DNA from: Bacteroidales bacterium
GTDB lineage: Bacteria; Bacteroidota; Bacteroidia; Bacteroidales; Bacteroidaceae
Assembly: GCA_015654535.1 (NCBI GenBank)
Contig: JAATGU010000148.1
Coordinates: forward strand, 31,200-95,199
DNA length: 64,000 bases
Direction: 5' to 3'
Shown here: positions 44,649 through 53,045 of the stretch, in pieces
How the letters are laid out: each line of letters opens with the position of its first letter
How positions within the stretch are numbered: the first letter of the stretch is position 1
Notes under the pieces: model-generated
The model's database searches: none
What the model was told of the DNA's origin: nothing
The model's input: only the letters and a program-made list of their open reading frames with translations
Position numbers and translations under genes: made by a program

Positions 44649-46523
44649 TTATTTTCTTGAAAGTACCAGCAGGACGTTTATATCGCTTGGCGAGATGCCC
44701 GGTATTCTACTTGCTTGAGCAATGGTTTCCGGATCAATTTTAATTAGTTTCTGCCTAGCTTCAGTTGAAAGAGATTTTATATTTTCGTAGTCAAATTTTC
44801 CTTTGATCTTAATAGTTTCGAGACGTTCTATTTTATCCGCAATTAATTTCTCGCGGTTAATGTAACCTTCATACTTGATAAGTATTTCGGCTGCCTCAAT
44901 TGTTTCTTCTTCTCTTTCGCAAATCCGATCCAGTTCATCTTGAAATGCGGGAATATGTTCGGCGATGTTCTCTAGCGTAATTTGTGGTCGGTTAATAATA
45001 TCTATTAGTTTGCAGCCCTGTTTCAGTGGAGTAGTGCCAAGATATTCGAGAGCCGTATTAATTAATTCCGATTTCACCGAATAGTTTCGGGCAAATGTCA
45101 CAATACGATCTACTTCATTTCTTTTCTCAACCAAAAGGTCATAGCGATCTTTCTTAGCTAATCCTAATTGATAAGACCTTTCGGTTAAGCGCATATCAGC
45201 ATCATCCTGACGAAGTAAGATACGATATTCTGCACGGGAAGTAAACATCCGATAAGGTTCATCTACCCCTTTTGTGACCAAATCATCGATTAAAACGCCA
45301 ATGTAAGCTTCATTGCGACCTAAAATAAAAGGTTCTCCTCTGTGACAGTTTTGGTGAGCATTGATTCCCGCGATGAGACCTTGTCCGCCCGCTTCTTCAT
45401 ATCCAGTGGTTCCATTTACCTGCCCGGCAAAGAACAAGTTTTTAATAATCTTCGATTCCAACGTATGTTTTAGTTGAGTCGGGTCGAAATAATCATATTC
45501 AATTGCATATCCCGGACGATAAATGATTATATCCTTGAATGCCGGGATCTTTTTCAACGCACGGATTTGAATATCCAGCGGGAGTGAAGAAGAAAAACCG
45601 TTGAGATAAAGCTCATTTGTGGTTTCACCTTCAGGTTCCAGGAATAATTGGTGCTGGGTTTTATCGGGGAATGTGACGATCTTTGTTTCAATGCTTGGGC
45701 AATAGCGTGGCCCTATACTTTGTATTTGGCCGTTGAATAGGGGAGAATCTTGCAAACCATCTCTAAGAATCTGGTGAACTTCTTCATTTGTATAGCAGTT
45801 CCAACACTGCAATTGCTTTAAGTGCCGGATGCCGGTATCCATATACGAGAACTTATGAAAATCAGTCTCTCCATCTTGCACACCCATGAGGTCATAATTT
45901 ACACTGCGGCCGTCAATACGCACTGGAGTTCCTGTCTTCATCCTGCTGGATGTTACCCCATGTTTTACGATGGATTCGGTTAAAAGATAAGATGCAGGTT
46001 CAGCCATTCTTCCGCCGGGAAGCTTTACTTTGCCAATGTGCATTAATCCATTTAAGAATGTTCCAGCGGTGAGCACTACAGTCTTCGCCCGGAATTCCAC
46101 TTCCATAAAGGTTTTCAAACCGACAATTTCGCCGTTTTCAACGATTATTTCTTTGACAGTATCTTGCCAGATATGTAGATTGGGAATGTTTTCGAGTATC
46201 TCTCTCCAAGCCCAGATAAATTTGTTCCTGTCGCACTGGGCACGAGGACTCCACATTGCCGGACCTTTGGAGCGGTTCAGCATGCGGAACTGAATGGTTG
46301 TCTTGTCAGTTACTAAACCCATATAACCACCCAACGCATCTATTTCCCGAACTATTTGTCCTTTGGCAATACCACCTACAGCTGGATTACAACTCATTTG
46401 AGCTATTTTATTCATATCCATCGTAATGAGACAAGTCTTAGAGCCCAAATTAGCGGCAGCTGCCGCAGCTTCGCAACCGGCATGTCCCGCTCCGATAACA
46501 ATTACATCGTACTTAAAATCCAT
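44649..46523 (-). CDS. mnmG: tRNA uridine 5-carboxymethylaminomethyl modification protein MnmG
   Basis: MnmG with MnmE installs the cmnm5 group on wobble U34 of several tRNAs, using FAD. The 624-residue protein starts with the FAD-binding VIVIGAGHAGCEAAAAAANLG, has CNPAVGGIAKGQIVREIDALGG and GRMAEPASYLL typical of the family, and ends RIPGISPSDINVLLVLSRK. It is followed by apt and preceded by ybeY at some distance. A CAAATTTA box at 46547-46554 serves as the likely promoter. Confidence 0.97.
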   Translation of the reverse strand: MDFKYDVIVIGAGHAGCEAAAAAANLGSKTCLITMDMNKIAQMSCNPAVGGIAKGQIVREIDALGGYMGLVTDKTTIQFRMLNRSKGPAMWSPRAQCDRNKFIWAWREILENIPNLHIWQDTVKEIIVENGEIVGLKTFMEVEFRAKTVVLTAGTFLNGLMHIGKVKLPGGRMAEPASYLLTESIVKHGVTSSRMKTGTPVRIDGRSVNYDLMGVQDGETDFHKFSYMDTGIRHLKQLQCWNCYTNEEVHQILRDGLQDSPLFNGQIQSIGPRYCPSIETKIVTFPDKTQHQLFLEPEGETTNELYLNGFSSSLPLDIQIRALKKIPAFKDIIIYRPGYAIEYDYFDPTQLKHTLESKIIKNLFFAGQVNGTTGYEEAGGQGLIAGINAHQNCHRGEPFILGRNEAYIGVLIDDLVTKGVDEPYRMFTSRAEYRILLRQDDADMRLTERSYQLGLAKKDRYDLLVEKRNEVDRIVTFARNYSVKSELINTALEYLGTTPLKQGCKLIDIINRPQITLENIAEHIPAFQDELDRICEREEETIEAAEILIKYEGYINREKLIADKIERLETIKIKGKFDYENIKSLSTEARQKLIKIDPETIAQASRIPGISPSDINVLLVLSRK

Positions 46524-46546
46524 TGATTCTTCCTATTTTATCGTTG

Positions 46547-46554
46547 CAAATTTA
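46547..46554 (-). promoter_or_regulatory. Promoter -7 box of mnmG operon
   Basis: The minus strand reads TAAATTTG, matching TAnnTTTG, 24 bases before the mnmG start. Confidence 0.55.
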
Positions 46555-46655
46555 CGAAAAATACTTAGTATGTTTAGTGAATGAATAGAAAAGAATTGGA
46601 TAGCAGTTTCTCAAAGAAGGAAAAGAGGCTTCTATATGTGGTGCATACATTTGAA

Positions 46656-46720
46656 AATAGTGGTAGATGTCCCTGAAATGGTGGTAGATGAATAGTATAC
46701 AATTTTTATCTACCACTATT
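46656..46720. repeat. Intergenic array 4: GTGGTAGAT copies with a 13-bp inverted repeat
   Basis: GTGGTAGAT occurs at 46660 and 46681 (21 bp apart), with a weaker GTGGTGCAT at 46638 (22 bp before). An inverted ATCTACCAC lies at 46708-46716, so AATAGTGGTAGAT (46656-46668) and ATCTACCACTATT (46708-46720) form a perfect 13-bp inverted repeat. The layout parallels arrays 2 and 3. It lies between ybeY and mnmG, more than 100 bp upstream of mnmG. Confidence 0.8.
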
Positions 46721-46791
46721 AAAAGCCCCTTTAACAAGGTCTTTCATGTTAAATTAATGACAGATGGGACATGATAGCCAAGATAAAGTAT

Positions 46792-47211
46792 CTAATCTTT
46801 TAGCAATGCTAAAGCTTTATTCTCGGCAGCCTCCATAATTTCCCTTTCTCCTTCTCCTTTATCGTTAATGCCACAGAGGTGAAGAATGCCATGAATGATG
46901 GTGCGATGAAGCTCCTCTTCATACGTGGTCTTGAACTGCTCAGAATTACTCTTTACTGTCTCCAGACTAATAAAGAGATCCCCTGAAAGGATATTGTTTT
47001 CACAATAATCGAATGTGATGATATCAGTGTAATAATCGTGATGGAGATACTCACGGTTCACTTCAATGATTTTTTCATCCGAGCAGAAGATATAAGCAAT
47101 TTCCCCGATCTTTTTCTCATACGAATTTGCCACTGTTTTAATCCATGCAGTAGTATCTCTTTTCTTAATGGCGGGCATTTTGACTCCGTCTGTTTGATAA
47201 CTTACAACCAT
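46792..47211 (-). CDS. ybeY: Endoribonuclease YbeY
   Basis: YbeY is a metal-dependent ribonuclease in rRNA maturation and ribosome quality control. The 139-residue protein has YYTDIITFDY and LSGDLFISLETVK, typical of the family, and the metal site HGILHLCGIND. In the canonical form (H-x3-H-x5-H) a third His follows; here that position is Asp. I believe this variant occurs in other Bacteroidales but cannot verify it here. The gene lies 5 bp downstream of spmAB. Confidence 0.92.
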   Translation of the reverse strand: MVVSYQTDGVKMPAIKKRDTTAWIKTVANSYEKKIGEIAYIFCSDEKIIEVNREYLHHDYYTDIITFDYCENNILSGDLFISLETVKSNSEQFKTTYEEELHRTIIHGILHLCGINDKGEGEREIMEAAENKALALLKD

Positions 47212-47216
47212 ATAAC

Positions 47217-48452
47217 TTATTTATAGAAAAATAAATAGCAAACTAAAATAGCGGCAATCACTCCGGCAAGATCAGCTATTAAACCGCAAACAACTGCGTG
47301 GCGAGTTTTTCTAACTCCCACGCTTCCAAAATAAACAGCCAGAATATAGAAAGTGGTATCCGTTGAACCTTGGAAAATACATGAAAGGCGCCCTACAAAA
47401 GAGTCGGCTCCATAAGTTTTCATTGCATCAACCATTAATCCCCGCGCGCCGCTTCCGCTCAAAGGTTTCATTAAAGCAGTGGGCAGTCCTCCTACAAAGC
47501 TAGTGTCCAAACCACAAATCTTCACTAGATATTCAATCCCTTTAATGATTAAGTCCATTGCTCCCGATGCTCTGAATACCGCTATTCCTACTAAAATAGC
47601 AATTAGATAAGGAATGATTCTCACGGCAGTGCCAAATCCCTCTTTGGCTCCTTCTACAAAAGATTCATATACATTTATTTTTTTTCGGATTCCTGCGGTG
47701 ATGAAGCAAATAATGACCAAAAACAAGAATATATTTGCCGAAAGCGTGGAATAAAGGTCAATTTGCTCTCGTTGCATTGTGCTAAATAGATAGATAATTC
47801 CACCGATAAAAGTGCTGATCGCTCCGAGGAAAACAAGCATTGTTTTGTTCAGTAAGTTTATCCGTTGATAAAGGCTCACGGCAATGGTGCCTGCAAGGGT
47901 AGAAAAGAAAGTGGCAATCATGATGGGTATAAAAACATCCGTGGGCTGTGCCGCTCCCAATTGAGCACGGTAAACCATGATGCTAATAGGAATCAGTGTC
48001 AGTCCCGAAGTATTCAGCACCAAAAACATGATCATCGGATTACTGGCAGTATCCTTATTTGAGTTCAACTCTTGCAATTCCTTCATCGCCTTCAATCCCA
48101 TAGGAGTGGCAGCATTATCTAATCCAAGCATATTTGCAGCAATATTCATAAAAATAGCTCCTGTAGCGGGGTGTCCTTTAGGAATATCTGGAAATAATTT
48201 GCAGAAAACAGGGCTGAGCCAACGAGAAAGAGTAGCGATCAATCCTCCATTCTCTCCAATCTTCATAATTCCAAGCCAAAGAGAAAGTACACCAGTCAGT
48301 CCCAAAGAGATATCGAATGCCGTTTTGGATGAGCTGAAAGTGGAATTCATGATTTCAGAAAACACCTGAGTGTCTCCAAAGAAAATTAATTTTATCAAAG
48401 CTATGACGAAAGCGATAATAAAGAAAGCAATCCAAATGTAATTCAATACCAT
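47217..48452 (-). CDS. SpmA-SpmB fusion (nucleoside-recognition domain membrane protein)
   Basis: The 411-residue protein has about ten membrane segments and consists of two related halves, resembling Bacillus SpmA (1-200, with GHPATGAIFMNIAANMLGLDNAATPMGLKAM) and SpmB (about 235-411, with GLPTALMKPLSGSGARGLMVDAMKTYGADSFVGRLSCIFQGSTDTTFYILAVYFG). In Bacillus the two are separate spore-maturation proteins; Bacteroidetes do not sporulate, so another transport or envelope role is likely and unknown. The ATG at 48452 is preferred over a GTG two codons upstream. It is the first gene of the run into ybeY. Confidence 0.88.
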   Translation of the reverse strand: MVLNYIWIAFFIIAFVIALIKLIFFGDTQVFSEIMNSTFSSSKTAFDISLGLTGVLSLWLGIMKIGENGGLIATLSRWLSPVFCKLFPDIPKGHPATGAIFMNIAANMLGLDNAATPMGLKAMKELQELNSNKDTASNPMIMFLVLNTSGLTLIPISIMVYRAQLGAAQPTDVFIPIMIATFFSTLAGTIAVSLYQRINLLNKTMLVFLGAISTFIGGIIYLFSTMQREQIDLYSTLSANIFLFLVIICFITAGIRKKINVYESFVEGAKEGFGTAVRIIPYLIAILVGIAVFRASGAMDLIIKGIEYLVKICGLDTSFVGGLPTALMKPLSGSGARGLMVDAMKTYGADSFVGRLSCIFQGSTDTTFYILAVYFGSVGVRKTRHAVVCGLIADLAGVIAAILVCYLFFYK

Positions 48453-48478
48453 ATGCACACATTATTAATAAGATTTTG

Positions 48479-48486
48479 CAAAATTA
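48479..48486 (-). promoter_or_regulatory. Promoter -7 box of spmAB-ybeY
   Basis: The minus strand reads TAATTTTG, 27 bases before the chosen start. Confidence 0.5.
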
Positions 48487-48507
48487 GGAATATGTTTTTA
48501 GTTATTG

Positions 48508-48639
48508 CTATTTTTTTGTTGTTTTTGTGGAGTAAGAAGGTCGAAAAACGATCTTTGTCAATCCTTTGGGCACAGAGTACTCTCCATGAATAGTATCGCT
48601 TTCAGTAAATTGACCTACAGAAACTAATTCTTTGTCCAT
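48508..48639 (-). CDS. Possible 43-residue protein or gene remnant
   Basis: A minus-strand frame of 43 codons runs from an ATG to a TAG and would encode MDKELVSVGQFTESDTIHGE followed by YSVPKGLTKIVFRPSYSTKT. It has balanced composition in an otherwise very AT-rich region, an A-rich sequence before the ATG and an in-frame stop upstream. No promoter box, family or neighbour supports it. It may be a decayed fragment of a larger gene. Confidence 0.3.
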   Translation of the reverse strand: MDKELVSVGQFTESDTIHGEYSVPKGLTKIVFRPSYSTKTTKK

Positions 48640-49390
48640 TATGTTTCCCGTTTTTTAATCCACCTTTTCTTGCTTATTATTATTTCCATTCTATTTAACA
48701 ACTACCTCTTTAATATTTTATCCTATATTTCAGAGATTAATTTTTGTAGCATGAATATAAGTTGGAATTTATTGCTGCTTTGCTTTTACTTTATATATAA
48801 AATAGATGTCATTTAATTTTTATGTAAAATAATTGTATTTTAGTTATAAAAAAGGTCTTATATAAAATAAATAATTACCTGATAACTACTTTTATTTACC
48901 GGATAAGCATGGAAAATAACCACATAGTACATATATCCTTTTTTTGCTTTTTATATTATTAATTAAAGGTTTTATCTTTGTTTTTTTCAAAAACAGATCT
49001 GATTTATAAGTATTATAAATCAGATATATAATTCATTTTATAAAAGTCTTTTTTCCTGTTTTTAAAAGTAAGAGTCTTATTTAAATATTGTTTTTTTTGA
49101 AAGTTCAGGAGGTGAATTTAGCATTAAGTTCAGACTACTATTTTATAAAACGTTGGAAGATGTATTGAGGATTAATTAAGATAATGAATAATACTCAGAC
49201 AAATATAATATTATAGTTATATCAATAAAATGTAATATATAGTTGATTAAAATAGGAATTTATCCTAAATCTTAAATAAGTATTCTTATAACTTATATAA
49301 CTTAATTTTTTATTTGCATCGTTTTATAATCATTAATATATTCGCCGTGGATTTAGATCTATTAAAATAATTATAATAAACATAAAAAGC
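48640..49390. other. Very AT-rich stretch with a promoter box and a perfect hairpin
   Basis: This 750-bp stretch has no other supportable gene. TATCTTTG at 48973-48980 looks like a plus-strand -7 box. The perfect 13-bp inverted repeat at 48997-49009 and 49013-49025 (ATCTGATTTATAA and its complement, 3-base loop) begins about 10 bases after the predicted transcription start. The transcript would have a leader of nearly 400 bases before the AraC-type gene, or could be a separate small RNA. Confidence 0.45.
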
Positions 49391-49873
49391 ATGCAAAGTC
49401 TATTCAAAATGTTTGTGTCTCAGCTTAATTTGTTGAAAGAAAAGGGATCTTTTCCAACTGATATAAATGAGGATATCGATTCTTCAATAATTGATCTGAA
49501 CCAAGAAGTGCAAATTTATAAAGAAGTCCTTTATAATCTGGATTCTAAGAAAATCTATTTAGACTCTTCTTTGTCACTTATAAAGTTTAGTTCAGTTGTA
49601 GGGACAAATACCACTTATTTATCCAATTCGATAAATAAGTACTTTGGTTGTAATTTTAAAACCCTCATTAATCGGTATAGAGTAGAATATTGTAAAAAGC
49701 AGTTAAGTGCTAATCCTTTGTCTGTGCCGATCAAAGAAATAGCGAAGAGCTGTGGATTCTCTTCTATCAGCGCGTTTTATGCATCATTTAAGAAAGTGAC
49801 CGGTATCTCTCCGGTGCAATATAGAATATTGGCTATTTATAGAAACGAAACAAGTGACAATAAGGGGCTTTAG
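49391..49873 (+). CDS. AraC-type DNA-binding regulator (short form)
   Basis: The 160-residue protein has a C-terminal AraC/XylS helix-turn-helix pair: SSVVGTNTTYLSNSINKYFGCNFKTLINRYRVEYCKKQL (about 67-105) and IKEIAKSCGFSSISAFYASFKKVTGISPVQYR (about 115-146), with the second helix signature well kept. The N-terminal 55 residues are helical and do not look like a cupin or other ligand domain. Short AraC-only proteins of this sort often control adjacent surface genes in Bacteroides. It is 190 bp upstream of the collagen-like lipoprotein gene on the same strand. Confidence 0.88.
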   Translation: MQSLFKMFVSQLNLLKEKGSFPTDINEDIDSSIIDLNQEVQIYKEVLYNLDSKKIYLDSSLSLIKFSSVVGTNTTYLSNSINKYFGCNFKTLINRYRVEYCKKQLSANPLSVPIKEIAKSCGFSSISAFYASFKKVTGISPVQYRILAIYRNETSDNKGL

Positions 49874-50064
49874 CTTTTTGTGATCGGAATGAATTATTTA
49901 AATATAAATTATTATGAGAAAGTGCTACCATGTATTTAGTTGTGCGCATCAGGTAAGGATGCCTACTATTTTAATATTTTATGAGATGCTGGGAGATATT
50001 ATTGAGAAAAAATACACAAATATGTATTTTACTAATGGATTATAAATATAAAATTGTTTTAATT

Positions 50065-52809
50065 ATGAGAAAAAAGTATTTTCTTAAGAAGTTAGCGATC
50101 TTTGGGTTTCTGACTTTGGGTGCAACTACTACTTTTGTAGGCTGCAAGGATTATGATGACGACATTGCTGGGTTACAAACGCAGATTGATGCTAACACAA
50201 AAGCGATTTCAGATATCCAGGCTTTACTGAATAGCGGTAAATGGATAAAGGGTGTTGCTGCCGTTACTAATGGTGTTACTATTACATTAGGAGATGGAAC
50301 TGCTTTCACAATTACTAATGGTACCAATGGCACTAATGGAACCAACGGAACAGACGGTACTAATGGTAAAAATGGTTCTGTAATAACTATTGGCTCTAAT
50401 GGAAATTGGTTTATTGATGGTGTTGATTCTGGCAAAGCATCAAAAGGTGCTGATGGTACTAACGGGCAAACTGGTACTCCTGGCACTAATGGTAAGGATG
50501 GTGCTTATTACTACCCAAATACAGATGGCTATTGGCATAAGGTTGATGGTACCACCGATACAGTTACAACTCAAAAGTGGTTGCCAGAAGGAACGGTTAC
50601 TGCTGTAGATGATGGGAATTATGTTGTATTATACAATGTATCAGGCGTGACAGGTGGTACAGTTACTTTGCCTAAGAATAATAAAGTTCTTCAAAGTATG
50701 GTATTTGTTCCTCAACGTTTTGTTAGTGGTGTTCCTGCTATCAACTTCTCACTGCTTACTTATGGAGCTATGACATCTGATGTAGAGCCATCCGCGACTC
50801 CTCTTCATATTACTCCTACTGCTTCTGCTGACTATATTTTGAATCCTTCAGGCATTACTGAAAGTCAAATAGACAAAAGTAATATAAAATTTATTTATCA
50901 AGATGGTATAGCTACTCGTAGCGCTAAATCTGCTGCTGTTACATCTGCTAGTATTTCAAATGGAGTCTTGACGGTTAAGATCGATGCTTCTAGTCAATAT
51001 TTTGCGAGTAGTTCATCAGATAAGGTCGATTTGGTAGCTTTACAAGTTCCATTGACCTCTACAACTAAAGTAATTGATCCTACAGCTCCTGATTATGTTA
51101 CTTCTGGTTATGCAGCTGTATATACAAAGCCTTTGGCACAAACTGATCTTGCTCTTGTAAATACGGGTACTACTAGTATAGGTCCTTCTATTTATGCAGC
51201 AGATTTTGCTTCAGCTCAGAGTAGTGCTGTTGCTGCAGAAGTGGTATACGATAATAGAACATCAGGACTAGATCTTAATAGCTTGGTTAAAGTCACTGGC
51301 ATAGACAATCTTGATGACTATAAGCTTAAACTTATATTTGATATGGACGATTGGAATGGAAATCGTTTGAATTTTCCGTCAGGAAGCCCTTCTACTAATC
51401 AGGAATTATTTGCTGACGTTGATGGAACGAAATTAATACCTCATGGTTATAATGGAAATCCAAGCACTGGTGATATAAATCGTACACCAATTGTTCGTGT
51501 AAGGTTGGTTGATAATAATGGTAAGACTGTTAAAGTAGCTTATATTAAAGTTAAAATTGTTGATAAACCTACTGATAATAGTGATGTTAATGTTACAATT
51601 CCACAATTTGCTGCATTCAATCAAGGACTTGGAAATGTGATCAAGACAGTTGATATTGCAGATATGAATGGGCTTGTATATAATGCAGAACGTGTAGGGC
51701 TTAGTAAAACAGTATTTTATCAAACTTATGCTATAGCTTCTATTACTGGTGATGGGTCTGTAGTGGAAACTCCTGGAAATCCTGCTGATACAGATACAAA
51801 GCGTTTGGAATGGACATTGAACGAATCAACAATTTGGGCTAAAAATCCAAATTCAAATAGTGCTACATTTACATCTATAGTTACATATAAATCTATAATT
51901 CCTGGAGCAAAGCCTAATATAAATGTTACGCTTACTACAACAGTAAATAGACCAACTATTTCTATAAGTAGCACTAATAAGATTGGTGAATTCTGGAATA
52001 CAAATAAGACATCTATGGATTTAGGTATTGATCTTCCTGGTGGAGCTGGCAATGTTAATAACTTTAGTAGGTATTTAACTATGGGATTTCATACTGATGA
52101 TGTATCAGGGAGATTAGTCCTTGATGTAGATGCTGCATATCCTGCCTATTCAAGCATAACTTATAAGTATTTCTTTGACAGTAGTAGAAATTCTTCTTTA
52201 GTGGTTCTTCCACCGAGTGCTAGTCTGAGTAATCTTGTAGATGGTTCTGGTAATGTAATAGCTGTACTTGATATTAATACAGGGCTAATTACTTATCAAC
52301 ATAATGCTGCTGCTGAAGCTCTGTTGAACAAGGGCGATGTTGCTGCTGACATTATTATAAGTGGAGAGCTTGGCGGGCATCAGGTAATTATAAATAATAG
52401 TCAATTTAGTGTTAATTTTAAGAGACCAATATACGCTATTTCTGGAAGTGCCACTATTAAGGATAAGCTTACAGCTGGTTCACTCTTTAACGCTTTGGAT
52501 CTTATAAAGCTATTTGATTATACAGGTGCTGCATTTACTTCAACTCCTACTGATTACTTTGGCTATTATGGAGTTACAAATGTTAATGTTGATTTAACTA
52601 ATATTACTACTAGCATAGGTAAGTCTGTAAATAAAACAGGTAGTGATCTACATGTAGTTTCAACTGGATTATATCCTTATACTAAGTTAACTTATACAAA
52701 TACAGGTGCAATATTAAGTAGCGGATTTACAATGGATGTTCCAGTTACTGTAAGTTATGCTTGGGGAACAACTGAGACAACTCATACTACTGTTACTGTT
52801 CAACCGTAG
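50065..52809 (+). CDS. Large surface lipoprotein with collagen-like repeats (PL29/DUF4988-like N-terminus)
   Basis: The 914-residue protein has a lipoprotein signal (FLTLGATTTFVGC, cysteine near residue 27), an acidic DYDDD, a short coiled coil (IAGLQTQIDANTKAISDIQALLNSG), a glycine-rich region with Gly-X-Y runs (GTNGTNGTNGTDGTNGKNG near 87-105 and GADGTNGQTGTPGTNGKDG near 127-145) and a long Ser/Thr/Val-rich beta region. The N-terminus is like that of Bacteroidetes lipoproteins annotated as PL29-lyase N-terminal or DUF4988, a dock rather than a catalytic domain. No lyase motif is visible later. The frame extends to 49981, but the ATG at 50065 gives the signal peptide. A strong terminator follows. 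It is probably surface exposed. Confidence 0.82.
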   Translation: MRKKYFLKKLAIFGFLTLGATTTFVGCKDYDDDIAGLQTQIDANTKAISDIQALLNSGKWIKGVAAVTNGVTITLGDGTAFTITNGTNGTNGTNGTDGTNGKNGSVITIGSNGNWFIDGVDSGKASKGADGTNGQTGTPGTNGKDGAYYYPNTDGYWHKVDGTTDTVTTQKWLPEGTVTAVDDGNYVVLYNVSGVTGGTVTLPKNNKVLQSMVFVPQRFVSGVPAINFSLLTYGAMTSDVEPSATPLHITPTASADYILNPSGITESQIDKSNIKFIYQDGIATRSAKSAAVTSASISNGVLTVKIDASSQYFASSSSDKVDLVALQVPLTSTTKVIDPTAPDYVTSGYAAVYTKPLAQTDLALVNTGTTSIGPSIYAADFASAQSSAVAAEVVYDNRTSGLDLNSLVKVTGIDNLDDYKLKLIFDMDDWNGNRLNFPSGSPSTNQELFADVDGTKLIPHGYNGNPSTGDINRTPIVRVRLVDNNGKTVKVAYIKVKIVDKPTDNSDVNVTIPQFAAFNQGLGNVIKTVDIADMNGLVYNAERVGLSKTVFYQTYAIASITGDGSVVETPGNPADTDTKRLEWTLNESTIWAKNPNSNSATFTSIVTYKSIIPGAKPNINVTLTTTVNRPTISISSTNKIGEFWNTNKTSMDLGIDLPGGAGNVNNFSRYLTMGFHTDDVSGRLVLDVDAAYPAYSSITYKYFFDSSRNSSLVVLPPSASLSNLVDGSGNVIAVLDINTGLITYQHNAAAEALLNKGDVAADIIISGELGGHQVIINNSQFSVNFKRPIYAISGSATIKDKLTAGSLFNALDLIKLFDYTGAAFTSTPTDYFGYYGVTNVNVDLTNITTSIGKSVNKTGSDLHVVSTGLYPYTKLTYTNTGAILSSGFTMDVPVTVSYAWGTTETTHTTVTVQP
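50319..50374. repeat. Degenerate 9-bp tandem repeat encoding Gly-Thr-Asn
   Basis: About six copies of a 9-bp unit (consensus GGTACTAAT) encode the collagen-like Gly-Thr-Asn/Asp run. The copies differ at third codon positions, so the repeat is old rather than recently slipped. Confidence 0.75.
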
Positions 52810-52847
52810 TTTTAGATGCTCTTAACGAGAGAAAAATGATTCATATT

Positions 52848-52880
52848 AAATGGTGGAGGTTATATATCTCCACCATTTTT
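52848..52880 (+). terminator. Terminator of the collagen-like lipoprotein gene
   Basis: AAATGGTGGAG (52848-52858) and CTCCACCATTT (52868-52878) make a perfect 11-bp stem with a 9-base loop, followed by T residues. Confidence 0.85.
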
Positions 52881-53045
52881 TGGTTACTGTGTATTCTAGA
52901 TAATAAAAAATTCCAAGAACTTAAATAATTGACTATTAAAGCTATAATAGTTACATATATAAATTCATTCTTTGATGTATTATTGTTATATTTGTAATAT
53001 AATATTATATATTTATATGTACTTTCAATTAATAAGATATAGCGT

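Noticed and set aside
48997..49025. Rho-independent terminator
   Set aside because: The perfect stem is AT-rich and not followed by a T run, and no gene ends upstream on the plus strand.
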